A DNA stretch of 60,138 nt, taken from an uncultured Bacteroidales bacterium. GTDB taxonomy: Bacteria; Bacteroidota; Bacteroidia; Bacteroidales; UBA932. A program made the translations under genes and the position numbers. The notes beneath the pieces were generated by a model. That model was given only the letters and a program-made list of their open reading frames with translations. It was not told where the DNA came from and ran no database searches. The DNA is taken from the NCBI GenBank assembly GCA_949286415.1, contig CASEBV010000008.1, positions 1 to 60,138 of the forward strand, read 5' to 3'. Shown here in pieces: positions 35,800-44,884 of this stretch; position 1 is the first letter of the stretch, and each line of letters begins with the position of its first letter.

Positions 35800-36357
35800 T
35801 TACAGATAATCCTTCAGGGCTCCCCGGAGCATCTTGAGCGCATATTGTATATGGGAGGTGACCTGACGGACAGGGATGCCGTAGTCTGCGGCAATCCCGG
35901 AATAAGTCTTGCCCTCGAAACGGCTGGCGATGAATATGTTCTTGGTCTGCTCCGGCATGCTCCTTACGCATCTCCAGAAAAGGTCCTTCACTTCGGCGGC
36001 AAAAATCCTGTCCGGATTGAAGCCTTGCAGGGAAGTGATTTCATACATCTGCATCCTGTTGCGGAACTCATGGATTTCCATCTGGGCGGATGTCCTGATG
36101 CTGCGGGACTTGAGATGGTCAAGGCATCTGTTGATGATGATGCGGAAAGTGTACGCCTCCCAGTTGTCCGTATATGTTTCGTCCTTTTTCTCCCATAGCC
36201 GGATGAAACTCTCGTCGACAATGTCTTCTGCCGTATGGGCGTCATGGATGTAGGAATCGGCTATGCGCACAAAGACAGGACGGCATTTCGTGAAAAGCCG
36301 TCTGAACTCCTCCTCGCCGAGTTCTCTTCTTCTGTTGTCAGTCAGATTCTCCATCAT
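35800..36357 (-). CDS. ECF-type RNA polymerase sigma-70 factor (Bacteroidota family)
   Basis: 186 residues from ATG 36357 (MMENLTDNRR); the longer frame begins with TTG at 36408 inside the fic gene. Region 2 is ADSYIHDAHTAEDIVDESFIRLWEKKDE with the DNA-melting segment; region 4 is MPEQTKNIFIASRFEGKTYSGIAADYGIPVRQVTSHIQYALKML (helix-turn-helix). It directs RNA polymerase to the glycan-utilisation operon when released by the FecR anti-sigma encoded at 37675 on the other strand. It sits 28 nt behind fic, so it is probably cotranscribed with it. Confidence 0.9.
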   Translation of the reverse strand: MMENLTDNRRRELGEEEFRRLFTKCRPVFVRIADSYIHDAHTAEDIVDESFIRLWEKKDETYTDNWEAYTFRIIINRCLDHLKSRSIRTSAQMEIHEFRNRMQMYEITSLQGFNPDRIFAAEVKDLFWRCVRSMPEQTKNIFIASRFEGKTYSGIAADYGIPVRQVTSHIQYALKMLRGALKDYL

Positions 36358-36385
36358 TCTGAACCGGTCCTGTATGTCATTGTAT

Positions 36386-37450
36386 TCATCTTTGGTTATT
36401 TTCGTCAATTAATTTCCAATAGCCGGTCTTGTTGCTTCCGATACGGCCAATGACATCTGCCTTGCGGAGCAATGCAATGTGTTTTCTGACCATCCTGTCT
36501 GAAATCCCCATGCGGTTTCCGATTTCTATGGCCGTAATATGCGGATTATTAATGATATGAACAAGAACATCCCATGTCACTTCTGAGAACTCCGGATGCT
36601 GTAAATGCAATTTATCAGGAACTTTATCAGGAACTTTATCAGGAACTTTATCGGAAATGCCTGTCATCAGCGGCTCTCCTTGATACTTTTTCAGAGCATT
36701 GAGGATTTCGTTCAGCATAAAATCAATGAAAGGACCGCTGTCAGCCTTTTGTGTGCTTGATTCAATTGCATCGTAATATGACTGCTGGCTGGCATATACG
36801 AGATTTTCAATCGGCAGATGCCCGAATACAGGGTTGAGTCGTCCCAGTATAAGTGATTGCCACAATCTCCCCATTCGTCCGTTGCCGTCACAGAATGGAT
36901 GGATGAACTCAAATTCATAATGAAATACACAGCTGCGGATGAGAAGATGGTCAGAGGCGTGTTTCAGCCAATGGAACAAATCGCTTATCAGTCCTGGTAC
37001 GCGTATTGCCGGTGGGGCGAGGTGAACGCATCTGTCGCCTTCAAATACGCCGACACCGCTGGTGCGGAAATGTCCGGGATTATCCATCAGGGCTTCCATC
37101 ATCACTCCATGCGCTTTCAAGAGATCCTTTACTTCAAACGGATTCAAGTCCGGATACAGTTCATAAGTCCGTATGGCATTCTTGACTTCCTGTATTTCCC
37201 TTGCAGATCCTATCACATGTTTCCCCTCCAAAATGTCATGTACCTGATTTTCCGACAGTCTGTTGCCCTCTATGGCGAGTGAACTATGGATTGTCCTGAT
37301 TCTGTTGGCCTTCCGCAAACGCAGCCCGTCCGCCTGTTCCAGACGTATTGCGTATCTTTCCATTTGTGCCGAAATTTCTGCCACAAGGCTGACTGCCAAT
37401 GGGCTTACTGTAAACGGCGGCACATATCCCTTGTATTCTTTCCCTTTCAT
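36386..37450 (-). CDS. Fic-domain protein with C-terminal winged helix
   Basis: 354 residues from ATG 37450 (MKGKEYKGYVPPF), the normal start of Fic_N proteins; the frame extends 43 codons upstream across the promoter and is not used. Fic_N occupies about 1-100 and includes the inhibitory motif SLAIEGN (class II, self-inhibited). The Fic core motif HPFCDGNGRMGRLW begins with catalytic His184. A 12-bp tandem repeat encodes DKVP x3 plus DKL, followed by a winged-helix domain (AIEIGNRMGISDRMVRKHIALLRKADVIGRIG). It should AMPylate a target protein; the winged helix suggests DNA binding. The next gene is the ECF sigma factor. Confidence 0.9.
   Translation of the reverse strand: MKGKEYKGYVPPFTVSPLAVSLVAEISAQMERYAIRLEQADGLRLRKANRIRTIHSSLAIEGNRLSENQVHDILEGKHVIGSAREIQEVKNAIRTYELYPDLNPFEVKDLLKAHGVMMEALMDNPGHFRTSGVGVFEGDRCVHLAPPAIRVPGLISDLFHWLKHASDHLLIRSCVFHYEFEFIHPFCDGNGRMGRLWQSLILGRLNPVFGHLPIENLVYASQQSYYDAIESSTQKADSGPFIDFMLNEILNALKKYQGEPLMTGISDKVPDKVPDKVPDKLHLQHPEFSEVTWDVLVHIINNPHITAIEIGNRMGISDRMVRKHIALLRKADVIGRIGSNKTGYWKLIDENNQR
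36610..36656 (-). repeat. 12-bp tandem repeat inside fic
   Basis: AGGAACTTTATC-type units occur about four times, encoding DKVP repeats in the linker between the Fic core and the winged helix. Copy number can vary without changing frame. Confidence 0.8.
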
Positions 37451-37470
37451 ATCCTGTTCTCCTGAATGTG

Positions 37471-37503
37471 CAAAGATAATGATAAATAAGGTCTGTCCGC
37501 AAA
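37471..37503 (-). promoter_or_regulatory. Promoter of fic and the sigma gene
   Basis: On the minus strand TTTG (37500-37503) and TATCTTTG (37471-37478) are 21 nt apart. This is 21 nt upstream of the chosen fic start. It supports the start at 37450 and the exclusion of the longer frame. Confidence 0.65.
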
Positions 37504-37674
37504 AATATGCAGTCCGCGATATATCCTTTTCCAGTCCACGAAATACCATTCCGCCGGAACATTCATAAAATATTTGCAAAAAATCTGTAAAAATTCTGTA
37601 AACATTCCTTCACCGGTCGTCTATTATATGTTGTATTGTATGCAAACGAATTTTACAAGACTATATAATATAAG

Positions 37675-38706
37675 ATGACGGACGAGATATTATACAGATA
37701 TTTCAGGAATGAGGCCACTGCTCAGGAAGTCAGGGAGATAGAGGCTTGGCTCGATGCCGACCCGGCGCACCAGAGTGACTTTGATGCGGCTCATGCGCTT
37801 TATAATGTGTCGGAGATGGAAGGCAGGACTTATATGGCGCCTGCCGGCATTGACGACGACTGCCAAGCCGCTGCCGTTCCTTCCGTATCCGCAGCCTCTG
37901 CATCTTCTTCCGGGGCGCAGGAGCGCGGGAGGCGGCATTCGTTCTGGAGATATGCCGTGTCTTCTGCTGCGGCGGTGCTGCTGGCCGTGACTGCCGGATT
38001 CCTTGGGATGGAGTGGGAGCACAGGACAGTTTATGAAGACCTGACGGCAAAGACGAATGTGATAAATGTTCCGGCGGGGGAGAGGATTTCCCTCACTTTG
38101 CAGGACGGGACCAGAATCCAGCTGAACGGAGGCTCGAGGCTTGAGTATCCGGTTCTTTTTGAGAAGGATGTCAGAAAGGTGAAGCTGTCAGGCGAGGCTT
38201 ATCTGAAGGTCGCCCGCAATGAGGCTCAGCCATTCGTCGTAGAGACATTTGCATCAGACATTGAGGTGCTTGGAACTGAATTTAATGTCCTTGCAGACGA
38301 GAAGAACGGCTTCTTTTCGACTGTGCTTGTCTCAGGGAAGGTCAAGGTGACGACTGTAGCAGGCCAGGACGGTGAATATGAGCAGGTGATATTGAATCCT
38401 GACGAGAAAGTGAAGATTGTCGGCAACCATCTTGTCGTCAGCAGAATCCTTGCAAGTGACGAGATCAGCTGGAAAGACGGTTACATCAATCTTCGCGGGG
38501 TGAATTTTGTGGAACTGATGCACAGGTTCGAGAGCATGTTCGGGACAGATATACTGATAGCCAGAAATGATGTGCCTGAAATAGGATATCTGAGCGGCAA
38601 GATAAAGGTGTCCGAGGGGATAGACTTCGCCCTTCATCTGCTGCAGGAGGCATGCGACTTTACTTACGAGAAGGATGCCGCAACGGGTGCTGTCATCATA
38701 AAGTAA
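37675..38706 (+). CDS. FecR-family anti-sigma factor
   Basis: 343 residues. N-terminal cytoplasmic part with helices that hold the sigma factor (LYRYFRNEATAQEVREIEAWLDADPAHQSDFDAAHALY), one membrane helix (AVSSAAAVLLAVTAGFLGMEW, about 100-120), then the periplasmic FecR domain (VPAGERISLTLQDGTRIQLNGGSRLEYP, SGEAYLKVARNEAQPFVVET, VLGTEFNVLADE) and the DUF4974-like C terminus. It relays a signal from the STN domain of the SusC protein encoded next. It lies opposite the ECF sigma gene with fic in between. Confidence 0.93.
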   Translation: MTDEILYRYFRNEATAQEVREIEAWLDADPAHQSDFDAAHALYNVSEMEGRTYMAPAGIDDDCQAAAVPSVSAASASSSGAQERGRRHSFWRYAVSSAAAVLLAVTAGFLGMEWEHRTVYEDLTAKTNVINVPAGERISLTLQDGTRIQLNGGSRLEYPVLFEKDVRKVKLSGEAYLKVARNEAQPFVVETFASDIEVLGTEFNVLADEKNGFFSTVLVSGKVKVTTVAGQDGEYEQVILNPDEKVKIVGNHLVVSRILASDEISWKDGYINLRGVNFVELMHRFESMFGTDILIARNDVPEIGYLSGKIKVSEGIDFALHLLQEACDFTYEKDAATGAVIIK

Positions 38707-38748
38707 TTGAATCAATTATAGTTTTTAGTATTAACTGCATAATTATTT

Positions 38749-41700
38749 ATGTCTGAAATGAACTTATCAACAGCAGGCAGACTCATGAGGTCTGCGGTTG
38801 TCTTGTTCCTCTGCTTCATGGGCATGACCCTCCGGGCTCAGGCTCCCGAAGACAGGACGGTGACTCTGGACATGACCGATGTCCCTCTGGAGCAGGTCCT
38901 TGAGTCAATAGAGGAACAGACGGACTATGTCTTTCTCAACAAAGATGTTGACGCTTCACAGACAGTCAGCATCAGAGTAACTTCTGTGCCGGTAAGAGAT
39001 GCTCTCGACGCATTGTTCGGGAACAAGGAAATATCCTACAACATCGAGTCCGGCCATATCGTGATTTCAGAAGCCCGGGAGACTTCCCCGGTAACCGGGG
39101 GGGGCAGCCAGCAGCCTGAATCCAACATCATTTCGGGTACCGTAATCGATTCTTACGGTACACCTGTCATAGGTGCCGGAGTCCTCATCAAGGGCACTAC
39201 GATCGGTACCAGCACCGATCTCGACGGAAAATTCTCATTCGAACTTCCTGAAGGCATGGACGGCTCCTCTTTGGAGTTTTCCTGTCTCGGCTACACCACA
39301 ATGGAGCTCCCCATCGGAGGCCGCAGGGTCTTTGATGTCACCATGAAGGACGATGCCATCATGATGGAAGCCACGGTGGTCACAGCCCTCGGCATCAAGC
39401 GTTCAGAAAAAGCCCTTTCTTATAATGTACAGGAAGTAAAGTCTGACGAACTCCTTGCCAACAAGGATGCCAACTTCGTCAACTCCCTCAACGGTAAGGT
39501 CGCAGGTCTTGTCATCAATGCCTCATCTTCCGGAGTCGGCGGTGCGTCCAAGGTGGTGATGAGAGGCCAGAAGTCCATCTCCAAGTCATCCAATGCCCTG
39601 TATGTGATTGACGGTGTGCCTATGTACACTGCCGCCCGCGATGCAGGTACGGAGTTCGATTCCAGAGGTGCGACTGACCCTATCGCCGACCTCAACCCTG
39701 AGGACATAGAGTCCATGACAGTCCTGACAGGTGCCGCTGCGGCCGCCCTCTACGGTTCCGCAGCAGCCAACGGTGCGATTGTCATCACCACCAAGAGGGG
39801 AGAAGAAGGCAGGACAAGCGTCACTCTCAGCAGCAACACGGAGATTTTCAATCCGTTCGTGCTTCCGCGTTTCCAGAACAGGTACGGCACCGGGGACTAC
39901 AATTCTTCTGAGGGCTCTGTCGTCCGCAGCTGGGGCAACCGCCTCAATTCGGCGAACATGATGGGATACAATCCCCGCAGCGACTACTTCCGCATGGGTG
40001 TGACAGGCACTGAGAGCGTGTCGCTTTCCACCGGAAACGCCAAGAACCAGACTTATCTCTCCGCGGCTGCCGTCAATTCCATCGGAAATGTTCCGAACAA
40101 CAGCTACGACAGGTACAACTTCACATTCCGCAACACCACCAAGTTCCTGAACGACAAAATGACCCTTGACGTGTCTGCAAGCTATATCATGCAGAACGAC
40201 AGGAACATGACCAACCAGGGTACATACAACAACCCTCTTGTCGGCGCCTACCTTTTCCCGCGCGGAAATGACTGGAATGACATCTACATGTACGAGAGAT
40301 GGGACCCGACCCGTCAGATCTATACCCAATACTGGCCGGTGGGAGATGCTGGCATGACAATGCAGAATCCTTACTGGATCAACTACCGCAATCTCCGTGA
40401 GAACAAGAAGACCCGCTACATGCTTTCAGCAGGCCTTTCATATGAGATTCTTGACTGGCTCACCCTTTCGGGCCGCGTGCGCATAGACAACTCGCACAAC
40501 AAGTACACCGAGAAGTTCTACGCCACCACCAACACCCAGCTGACGGAATCCTCCAACAACGGTCTCTTCGGTGAGGAAATATCAGAGGACAGGCAGGTAT
40601 ATGCTGATGCCCTCCTTGACATCAACAAGACCTGGGACAAATGGAGCCTGCACGCCAATGTCGGAGCTTCAATCACAGACATGAGGAATGACCTGTTCTC
40701 AAACAGGGGACCGATTGCCTCGGACAATATTCCGAATGTCTTCAATGTCTTCGCCATCGACCAGGCGACCATGGTCAAGAAGCAGTCAGGATGGAGGGAG
40801 CAGACGCAGTCAGTCTATGCATCCGCTGAAATCGGCTTCGACAGCGCCTATTATCTGACCCTGACAGGCCGCAACGACTGGCCTTCACAACTTGCCGGCC
40901 CGCGTTCTACCAAGTCTTCATTCTTCTATCCGTCCGTGGGTGCGTCAGTAGTGCTTTCGGAGATTATCCCGAACATGCCGCGCCAGCTTGAATACATCAA
41001 GGTAAGGGCGTCATACGCATCCGTCGGCTCTTCGTTCGAGCGCTGGCTCGCCAACCCTGTCCACGAGTGGCCTGACAAGGGAAATGCCTGGGCTACCGAT
41101 ACATCGTATCCGGTGAACCTCCTTCCGGAAAGGACACAGTCATGGGAGGTCGGCCTCACCATGAGGTTCCTCAACTGGTTCAACCTCGATGCCACATACT
41201 ACAATACGCACACGAAGAACCAGACATTCTTCCCGGAGATTTCCACAGGTTCAGGATATTCCGAGATTCCTATCCAGTCCGGAGACGTGCTCAATGAAGG
41301 TTTCGAGCTTGCCCTCGGCTTCAGCAAGGACTGGGGCATCTTCAACTGGAGCAGCAACTATACTTTCTCGACCAACAGGAACAGGATTGTCTCCCTCGCC
41401 GAGAATGCAGTCAACCCTGTGACCGGAGAGAAACTCAACATCTCGTCCCTGAATATGGGCGGCCTCGGCAATGCGAGGTTCATCCTCCGCGAAGGCGGCT
41501 CACTCGGTGACCTCTATTCCCGTGCAGACCTCATGAGGGATGACGACGGAGGCATATATGTGGACCCGGAGGGAGGTGTGGTCACTCAGACCATCAACAA
41601 TGTCGACGACTACATCAAGCTCGGAAGCGTGCTCCCGAAGGCAAACATGGCCTGGAGAAATGATTTCCGCATCGGCAACTTCAACCTCGGTTTCATGCTT

Positions 41701-42129
41701 ACGGCAAGGCTCGGAGGCGTGGTATTCTCCCGCACCCAGGCAGTCCTTGACTATTATGGAGTGTCCGAGGCCACGGCAATGGCCCGTGACAACGGCGGCA
41801 TCCTCGTGAACGGCTCCGATGTGGTGGACGCCAACACCTGGTACTCTGCCATCGCAAGCGGCGATGTAATCCCGCAGTACTACACATATTCGGCGACGAA
41901 TGTGCGCCTGCAGGAGGCTTCCATCGGCTATACATTCCCTCGCAAGATGCTGAACGATGTCTGTGAACTCACCCTCCAGCTCGTCGGCCGCAACCTGTGG
42001 ATGATATACAACAAGGCTCCGTTCGACCCTGAGGCAATCGCCACCACAGGCAACTATTATCAGGGAATCGACTATTTCATGATGCCGAATACAAGAAACT
42101 TCGGATTCAATCTCAGACTCAAATTCTAA
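38749..42129 (+). CDS. SusC/RagA-family transporter with STN signalling domain
   Basis: 1126 residues. Signal peptide (to about residue 30, LRAQ), secretin/TonB N-terminal STN domain (about 35-108, TVTLDMTDVPLEQVLESIEEQTDYVF ... GHIVISEA), carboxypeptidase-like domain (ISGTVIDSYGTPVIGAGVLIKG), plug (NSLNGKVAGLVINASSSGV, ALYGSAAANGAIVITTKRG) and barrel to a C-terminal aromatic strand. The STN domain and the adjacent FecR/sigma pair mean transport controls transcription. An 8-G tract at 39097-39104 lies in the linker between STN and the carboxypeptidase-like domain. The SusD partner follows after 9 nt. Confidence 0.94.
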   Translation: MSEMNLSTAGRLMRSAVVLFLCFMGMTLRAQAPEDRTVTLDMTDVPLEQVLESIEEQTDYVFLNKDVDASQTVSIRVTSVPVRDALDALFGNKEISYNIESGHIVISEARETSPVTGGGSQQPESNIISGTVIDSYGTPVIGAGVLIKGTTIGTSTDLDGKFSFELPEGMDGSSLEFSCLGYTTMELPIGGRRVFDVTMKDDAIMMEATVVTALGIKRSEKALSYNVQEVKSDELLANKDANFVNSLNGKVAGLVINASSSGVGGASKVVMRGQKSISKSSNALYVIDGVPMYTAARDAGTEFDSRGATDPIADLNPEDIESMTVLTGAAAAALYGSAAANGAIVITTKRGEEGRTSVTLSSNTEIFNPFVLPRFQNRYGTGDYNSSEGSVVRSWGNRLNSANMMGYNPRSDYFRMGVTGTESVSLSTGNAKNQTYLSAAAVNSIGNVPNNSYDRYNFTFRNTTKFLNDKMTLDVSASYIMQNDRNMTNQGTYNNPLVGAYLFPRGNDWNDIYMYERWDPTRQIYTQYWPVGDAGMTMQNPYWINYRNLRENKKTRYMLSAGLSYEILDWLTLSGRVRIDNSHNKYTEKFYATTNTQLTESSNNGLFGEEISEDRQVYADALLDINKTWDKWSLHANVGASITDMRNDLFSNRGPIASDNIPNVFNVFAIDQATMVKKQSGWREQTQSVYASAEIGFDSAYYLTLTGRNDWPSQLAGPRSTKSSFFYPSVGASVVLSEIIPNMPRQLEYIKVRASYASVGSSFERWLANPVHEWPDKGNAWATDTSYPVNLLPERTQSWEVGLTMRFLNWFNLDATYYNTHTKNQTFFPEISTGSGYSEIPIQSGDVLNEGFELALGFSKDWGIFNWSSNYTFSTNRNRIVSLAENAVNPVTGEKLNISSLNMGGLGNARFILREGGSLGDLYSRADLMRDDDGGIYVDPEGGVVTQTINNVDDYIKLGSVLPKANMAWRNDFRIGNFNLGFMLTARLGGVVFSRTQAVLDYYGVSEATAMARDNGGILVNGSDVVDANTWYSAIASGDVIPQYYTYSATNVRLQEASIGYTFPRKMLNDVCELTLQLVGRNLWMIYNKAPFDPEAIATTGNYYQGIDYFMMPNTRNFGFNLRLKF
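39097..39104 (+). repeat. Homopolymeric G8 tract in susC
   Basis: Eight consecutive G within the susC linker (codons ACC GGG GGG GGC). A gain or loss of one base would frameshift the gene. Confidence 0.9.
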
Positions 42130-42138
42130 GGAATCGCC

Positions 42139-43788
42139 ATGAACATGAAAATGATATATAAAGGAATCGCCGGAGTTGCAGCAGCAGTCCTTGCAGGGGC
42201 CTGCACCGCCGGATACATGGACATCAACAAGAATCCGTACGGCGTGACTGACGACGAGATGCAGCGTGACGGCTATGCCGTGAGGGCTGCCCTGATAGGT
42301 ATTTCCAACGGGGTGATTTCTCCGGATGTGAATACGACTCAGTTTACGGAGTGCCTTCTCGGAGGTACCATGGGAGGATATATGGCAGACGGCAATGCCG
42401 GTTTCGCCAACACCATCTCCAACTACAATCCTACTGACAACTGGACCAATGTCTTCATGAAGAGCAGCTGGATTATCCCGACGGTCTACGCCAACTACCG
42501 TCTTCTCCATCAGGTGACTGACGACCCTGTCCTCTGGGCGGTGGGCGACATTGTCAAGGTGGCTGCAATGCACCGCGTCACGGACACCTACGGCCCTATC
42601 CCGTATTCAAAGATAGGCCAGAACGGTGAAATCAATGTCCCGTATGACTCCCAGATGGATGTGTACAAGACCATGTTCAGCGAGCTTGATGCTGCCATAG
42701 CCGTCCTCATGCCTGAGAGGCTCAACAACTTCTCCCCGTCGGCCGATGTGGTGTACGGAGGCGTCGTGGACAACTGGATCAAGTTCGCCAACTCCCTCAA
42801 GCTCCGCCTGGCCATGCGCATAAGCTATGCGGCCCCTGAACTCTCCAAGGAAATGGCCGAGTCTGCAGTAAACCACGAGGTGGGCGTGATGACATCAAAT
42901 GCCGACAATGCGGTGTTCTCTTCCTGGGGAACAGACGGCAACCCGATCAACCGCTCCGTAGAATACAACATGGTCACAATCCATGAGGACGGCTCCTCAT
43001 GCGGGACCCAGAGCGGAGACTCCCATGCCGCAGCCGACATCGTCAGCTACATGAACGGATACAACGACCCTCGCCGCAGCGCATATTTCACCCAGAGCGA
43101 GTGGGATGCCGCAGATGACTACATCGGTCTGCGCAGGGGCATCGAGATACCGAACCACAATACCATCGGACACCAGTATTCAGGTGTCAACATCGGGGTT
43201 GACTCTCCTGTATATTGGATGACGGCCGCCGAAGTAGCCTTCCTCCAGGCAGAGGCAGTTGCCGTGTTCAACTACAACATGGGCGGGACCACTGCCCAGG
43301 CCGCATACGAAAGGGGAATCTCCCTCTCATTCGAGCAGTGGGGCGTGTCCGGTGCCGAAGCCTATATGGCAGACAACATCCTCACTCCGGCAGCCTACAA
43401 TGACCCTGCAGGCAACAGTGCCCCTTCCCCGTCCACCATCACCATTGCATGGGACGAAGGCGCCACCGTGGAGAAAAAGCAGGAGCGCATCATCACCCAG
43501 AAATGGATAGCCAACTGGCTCCTCGGCAACGAGGCCTGGGCGGACTGGAGAAGGACAGGCTATCCTCATCTTTTCCCTTGTACGGATGCCGGCAACAAGA
43601 GCGGCGGTCTGGTGGACAATGTCCAGGGAGCACGCAGGATGGAATATCCGGATGATGAGAACACCTCCAACACGGCCAATTATCAGGCCGCAGTCCAGAT
43701 GCTCGGCGGCAGCGGCGACAGGATGAGCACCCGCCTCGAGTTCGACTGCAAGACCAATAATCCTGCATACACCGGATACACCAACTGA
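42139..43788 (+). CDS. SusD-like nutrient-binding lipoprotein (SusD-like_2 type)
   Basis: 549 residues, Cys22 in LAGAC. After TAGYMDINKNPYGVTDDEM come the helical repeats of SusD-like_2 proteins: NWTNVFMKSSWIIPTVYANYRLLHQV, AVGDIVKVAAMHRVTDTYGPIPYSKIG, FANSLKLRLAMRISYAAPE, WMTAAEVAFLQAEAVAVFN, and the C-terminal QERIITQKWIANWLLGNEAWADWRRTGYP. It forms a complex with the upstream SusC and captures glycans at the surface. Family firm; glycan specificity is inferred from the GH18 genes downstream. Confidence 0.93.
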   Translation: MNMKMIYKGIAGVAAAVLAGACTAGYMDINKNPYGVTDDEMQRDGYAVRAALIGISNGVISPDVNTTQFTECLLGGTMGGYMADGNAGFANTISNYNPTDNWTNVFMKSSWIIPTVYANYRLLHQVTDDPVLWAVGDIVKVAAMHRVTDTYGPIPYSKIGQNGEINVPYDSQMDVYKTMFSELDAAIAVLMPERLNNFSPSADVVYGGVVDNWIKFANSLKLRLAMRISYAAPELSKEMAESAVNHEVGVMTSNADNAVFSSWGTDGNPINRSVEYNMVTIHEDGSSCGTQSGDSHAAADIVSYMNGYNDPRRSAYFTQSEWDAADDYIGLRRGIEIPNHNTIGHQYSGVNIGVDSPVYWMTAAEVAFLQAEAVAVFNYNMGGTTAQAAYERGISLSFEQWGVSGAEAYMADNILTPAAYNDPAGNSAPSPSTITIAWDEGATVEKKQERIITQKWIANWLLGNEAWADWRRTGYPHLFPCTDAGNKSGGLVDNVQGARRMEYPDDENTSNTANYQAAVQMLGGSGDRMSTRLEFDCKTNNPAYTGYTN

Positions 43789-43837
43789 TGCCGGAAGTGC
43801 AGACAATACAATTCATATCCAAAAAAGACGAGAGATT

Positions 43838-44863
43838 ATGAATACAAACATATACACAAACATAAAGCTGGTCCTGTCCGCAGCGGCAGCCGGTCTTCTT
43901 GTCCTCAGCTCCTGCAGCAAATGGACTGAGCCGGAAGCCCTTGACTTTGCCGGCATGGGAGATGTCGCCGCCGATTCGGAAGAATATCTCGCAGCCCTCC
44001 GCGCCTTCAAGCAGACGGACCACAAGGTGATGATATTAGGCATGGATGTCACCGCAGAGCAGCCGTACAGCAGACTTCAGCATATTTCAGCCATGCCCGA
44101 CAGCGCGGACTACATCTGCTTGCGCAATGCCGTGGACGGAATCTATCCGACAATCGCGGATGAAATCGCCCAGGTGAGGCAGAACAAGGGCACAAAGCTC
44201 ATCTGCGATGTCGACTATATGGCGATAAGCGATGCCTGGGATGCCATCGAGGATGCCAAGGAGGAAGGAGAAGCCCCGGGTACGGATGATGAGTTTGTCG
44301 CCTATGTCGCAGAAAATACCGCAGCCGCCCTTGCCTGCTGTGACAGATACGGGCTTGACGGCATCATGGTGTCATATAGCGGGACCCGTTCCGGCAACGG
44401 CACCATAGGTCAGGAGGCATATATGGCTGAAATAGCCGGATGGCGCGCCTCACATCAGGATGATGTCATGATTTTCAGCGGCAATACAATTAATGTAATA
44501 GACAAGACTTTCTTCTCGGACTGCGACTATGTGGTCATACCTGCCGGCACAAACTATTCTCCCGGACAGTTCACCAGCGTGCTGTCCCGCTATTGTTCTT
44601 CGCTCGATGCTGAGGTGAAGCAGAGAATTGTCCTCGAGGTGAATGTTCCTTCAGATGACTATCCTCAGCAGGAAGGCCATGACCCGCAGCCTGTAGAGGC
44701 AGCGGCATGGGTTCTTGAGGAAGATGCAAGATACGGCCGTGCCGGTCTCTGCGTCGACAATGTCCAGGAGGACTATCAGGTGACGAGTACTTTCTCTACG
44801 GTCAGAAAAGCGATTACAATCATGAATACAGCCGCTCCTGCCGGAGATGAAGATGCCGAATAA
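43838..44863 (+). CDS. GH18-like (BT1044-type) lipoprotein without catalytic acids
   Basis: 341 residues, Cys26 in LVLSSC. The fold is the TIM barrel of GH18 proteins from N-glycan loci (HKVMILGMDVTAEQPYSRLQHISAMPDSADYICL, TKLICDVDY, then YGLDGIMVSYSGT). In active relatives the last motif reads DGxxxDxE; here the catalytic Asp and Glu are both Ser (Ser179 and Ser181). The protein is therefore probably a surface glycan-binding protein rather than an enzyme. It follows susD by 49 nt and precedes a DUF1735-LamG lipoprotein. Confidence 0.82.
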   Translation: MNTNIYTNIKLVLSAAAAGLLVLSSCSKWTEPEALDFAGMGDVAADSEEYLAALRAFKQTDHKVMILGMDVTAEQPYSRLQHISAMPDSADYICLRNAVDGIYPTIADEIAQVRQNKGTKLICDVDYMAISDAWDAIEDAKEEGEAPGTDDEFVAYVAENTAAALACCDRYGLDGIMVSYSGTRSGNGTIGQEAYMAEIAGWRASHQDDVMIFSGNTINVIDKTFFSDCDYVVIPAGTNYSPGQFTSVLSRYCSSLDAEVKQRIVLEVNVPSDDYPQQEGHDPQPVEAAAWVLEEDARYGRAGLCVDNVQEDYQVTSTFSTVRKAITIMNTAAPAGDEDAE

Positions 44864-44884
44864 TTGCAAAATACTATTGTCATT

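Noticed and set aside
41500..42573. A 357-codon minus-strand frame across the susC-susD junction
   Set aside because: Antisense shadow of two well-supported genes; long only because of codon bias in susC and susD.
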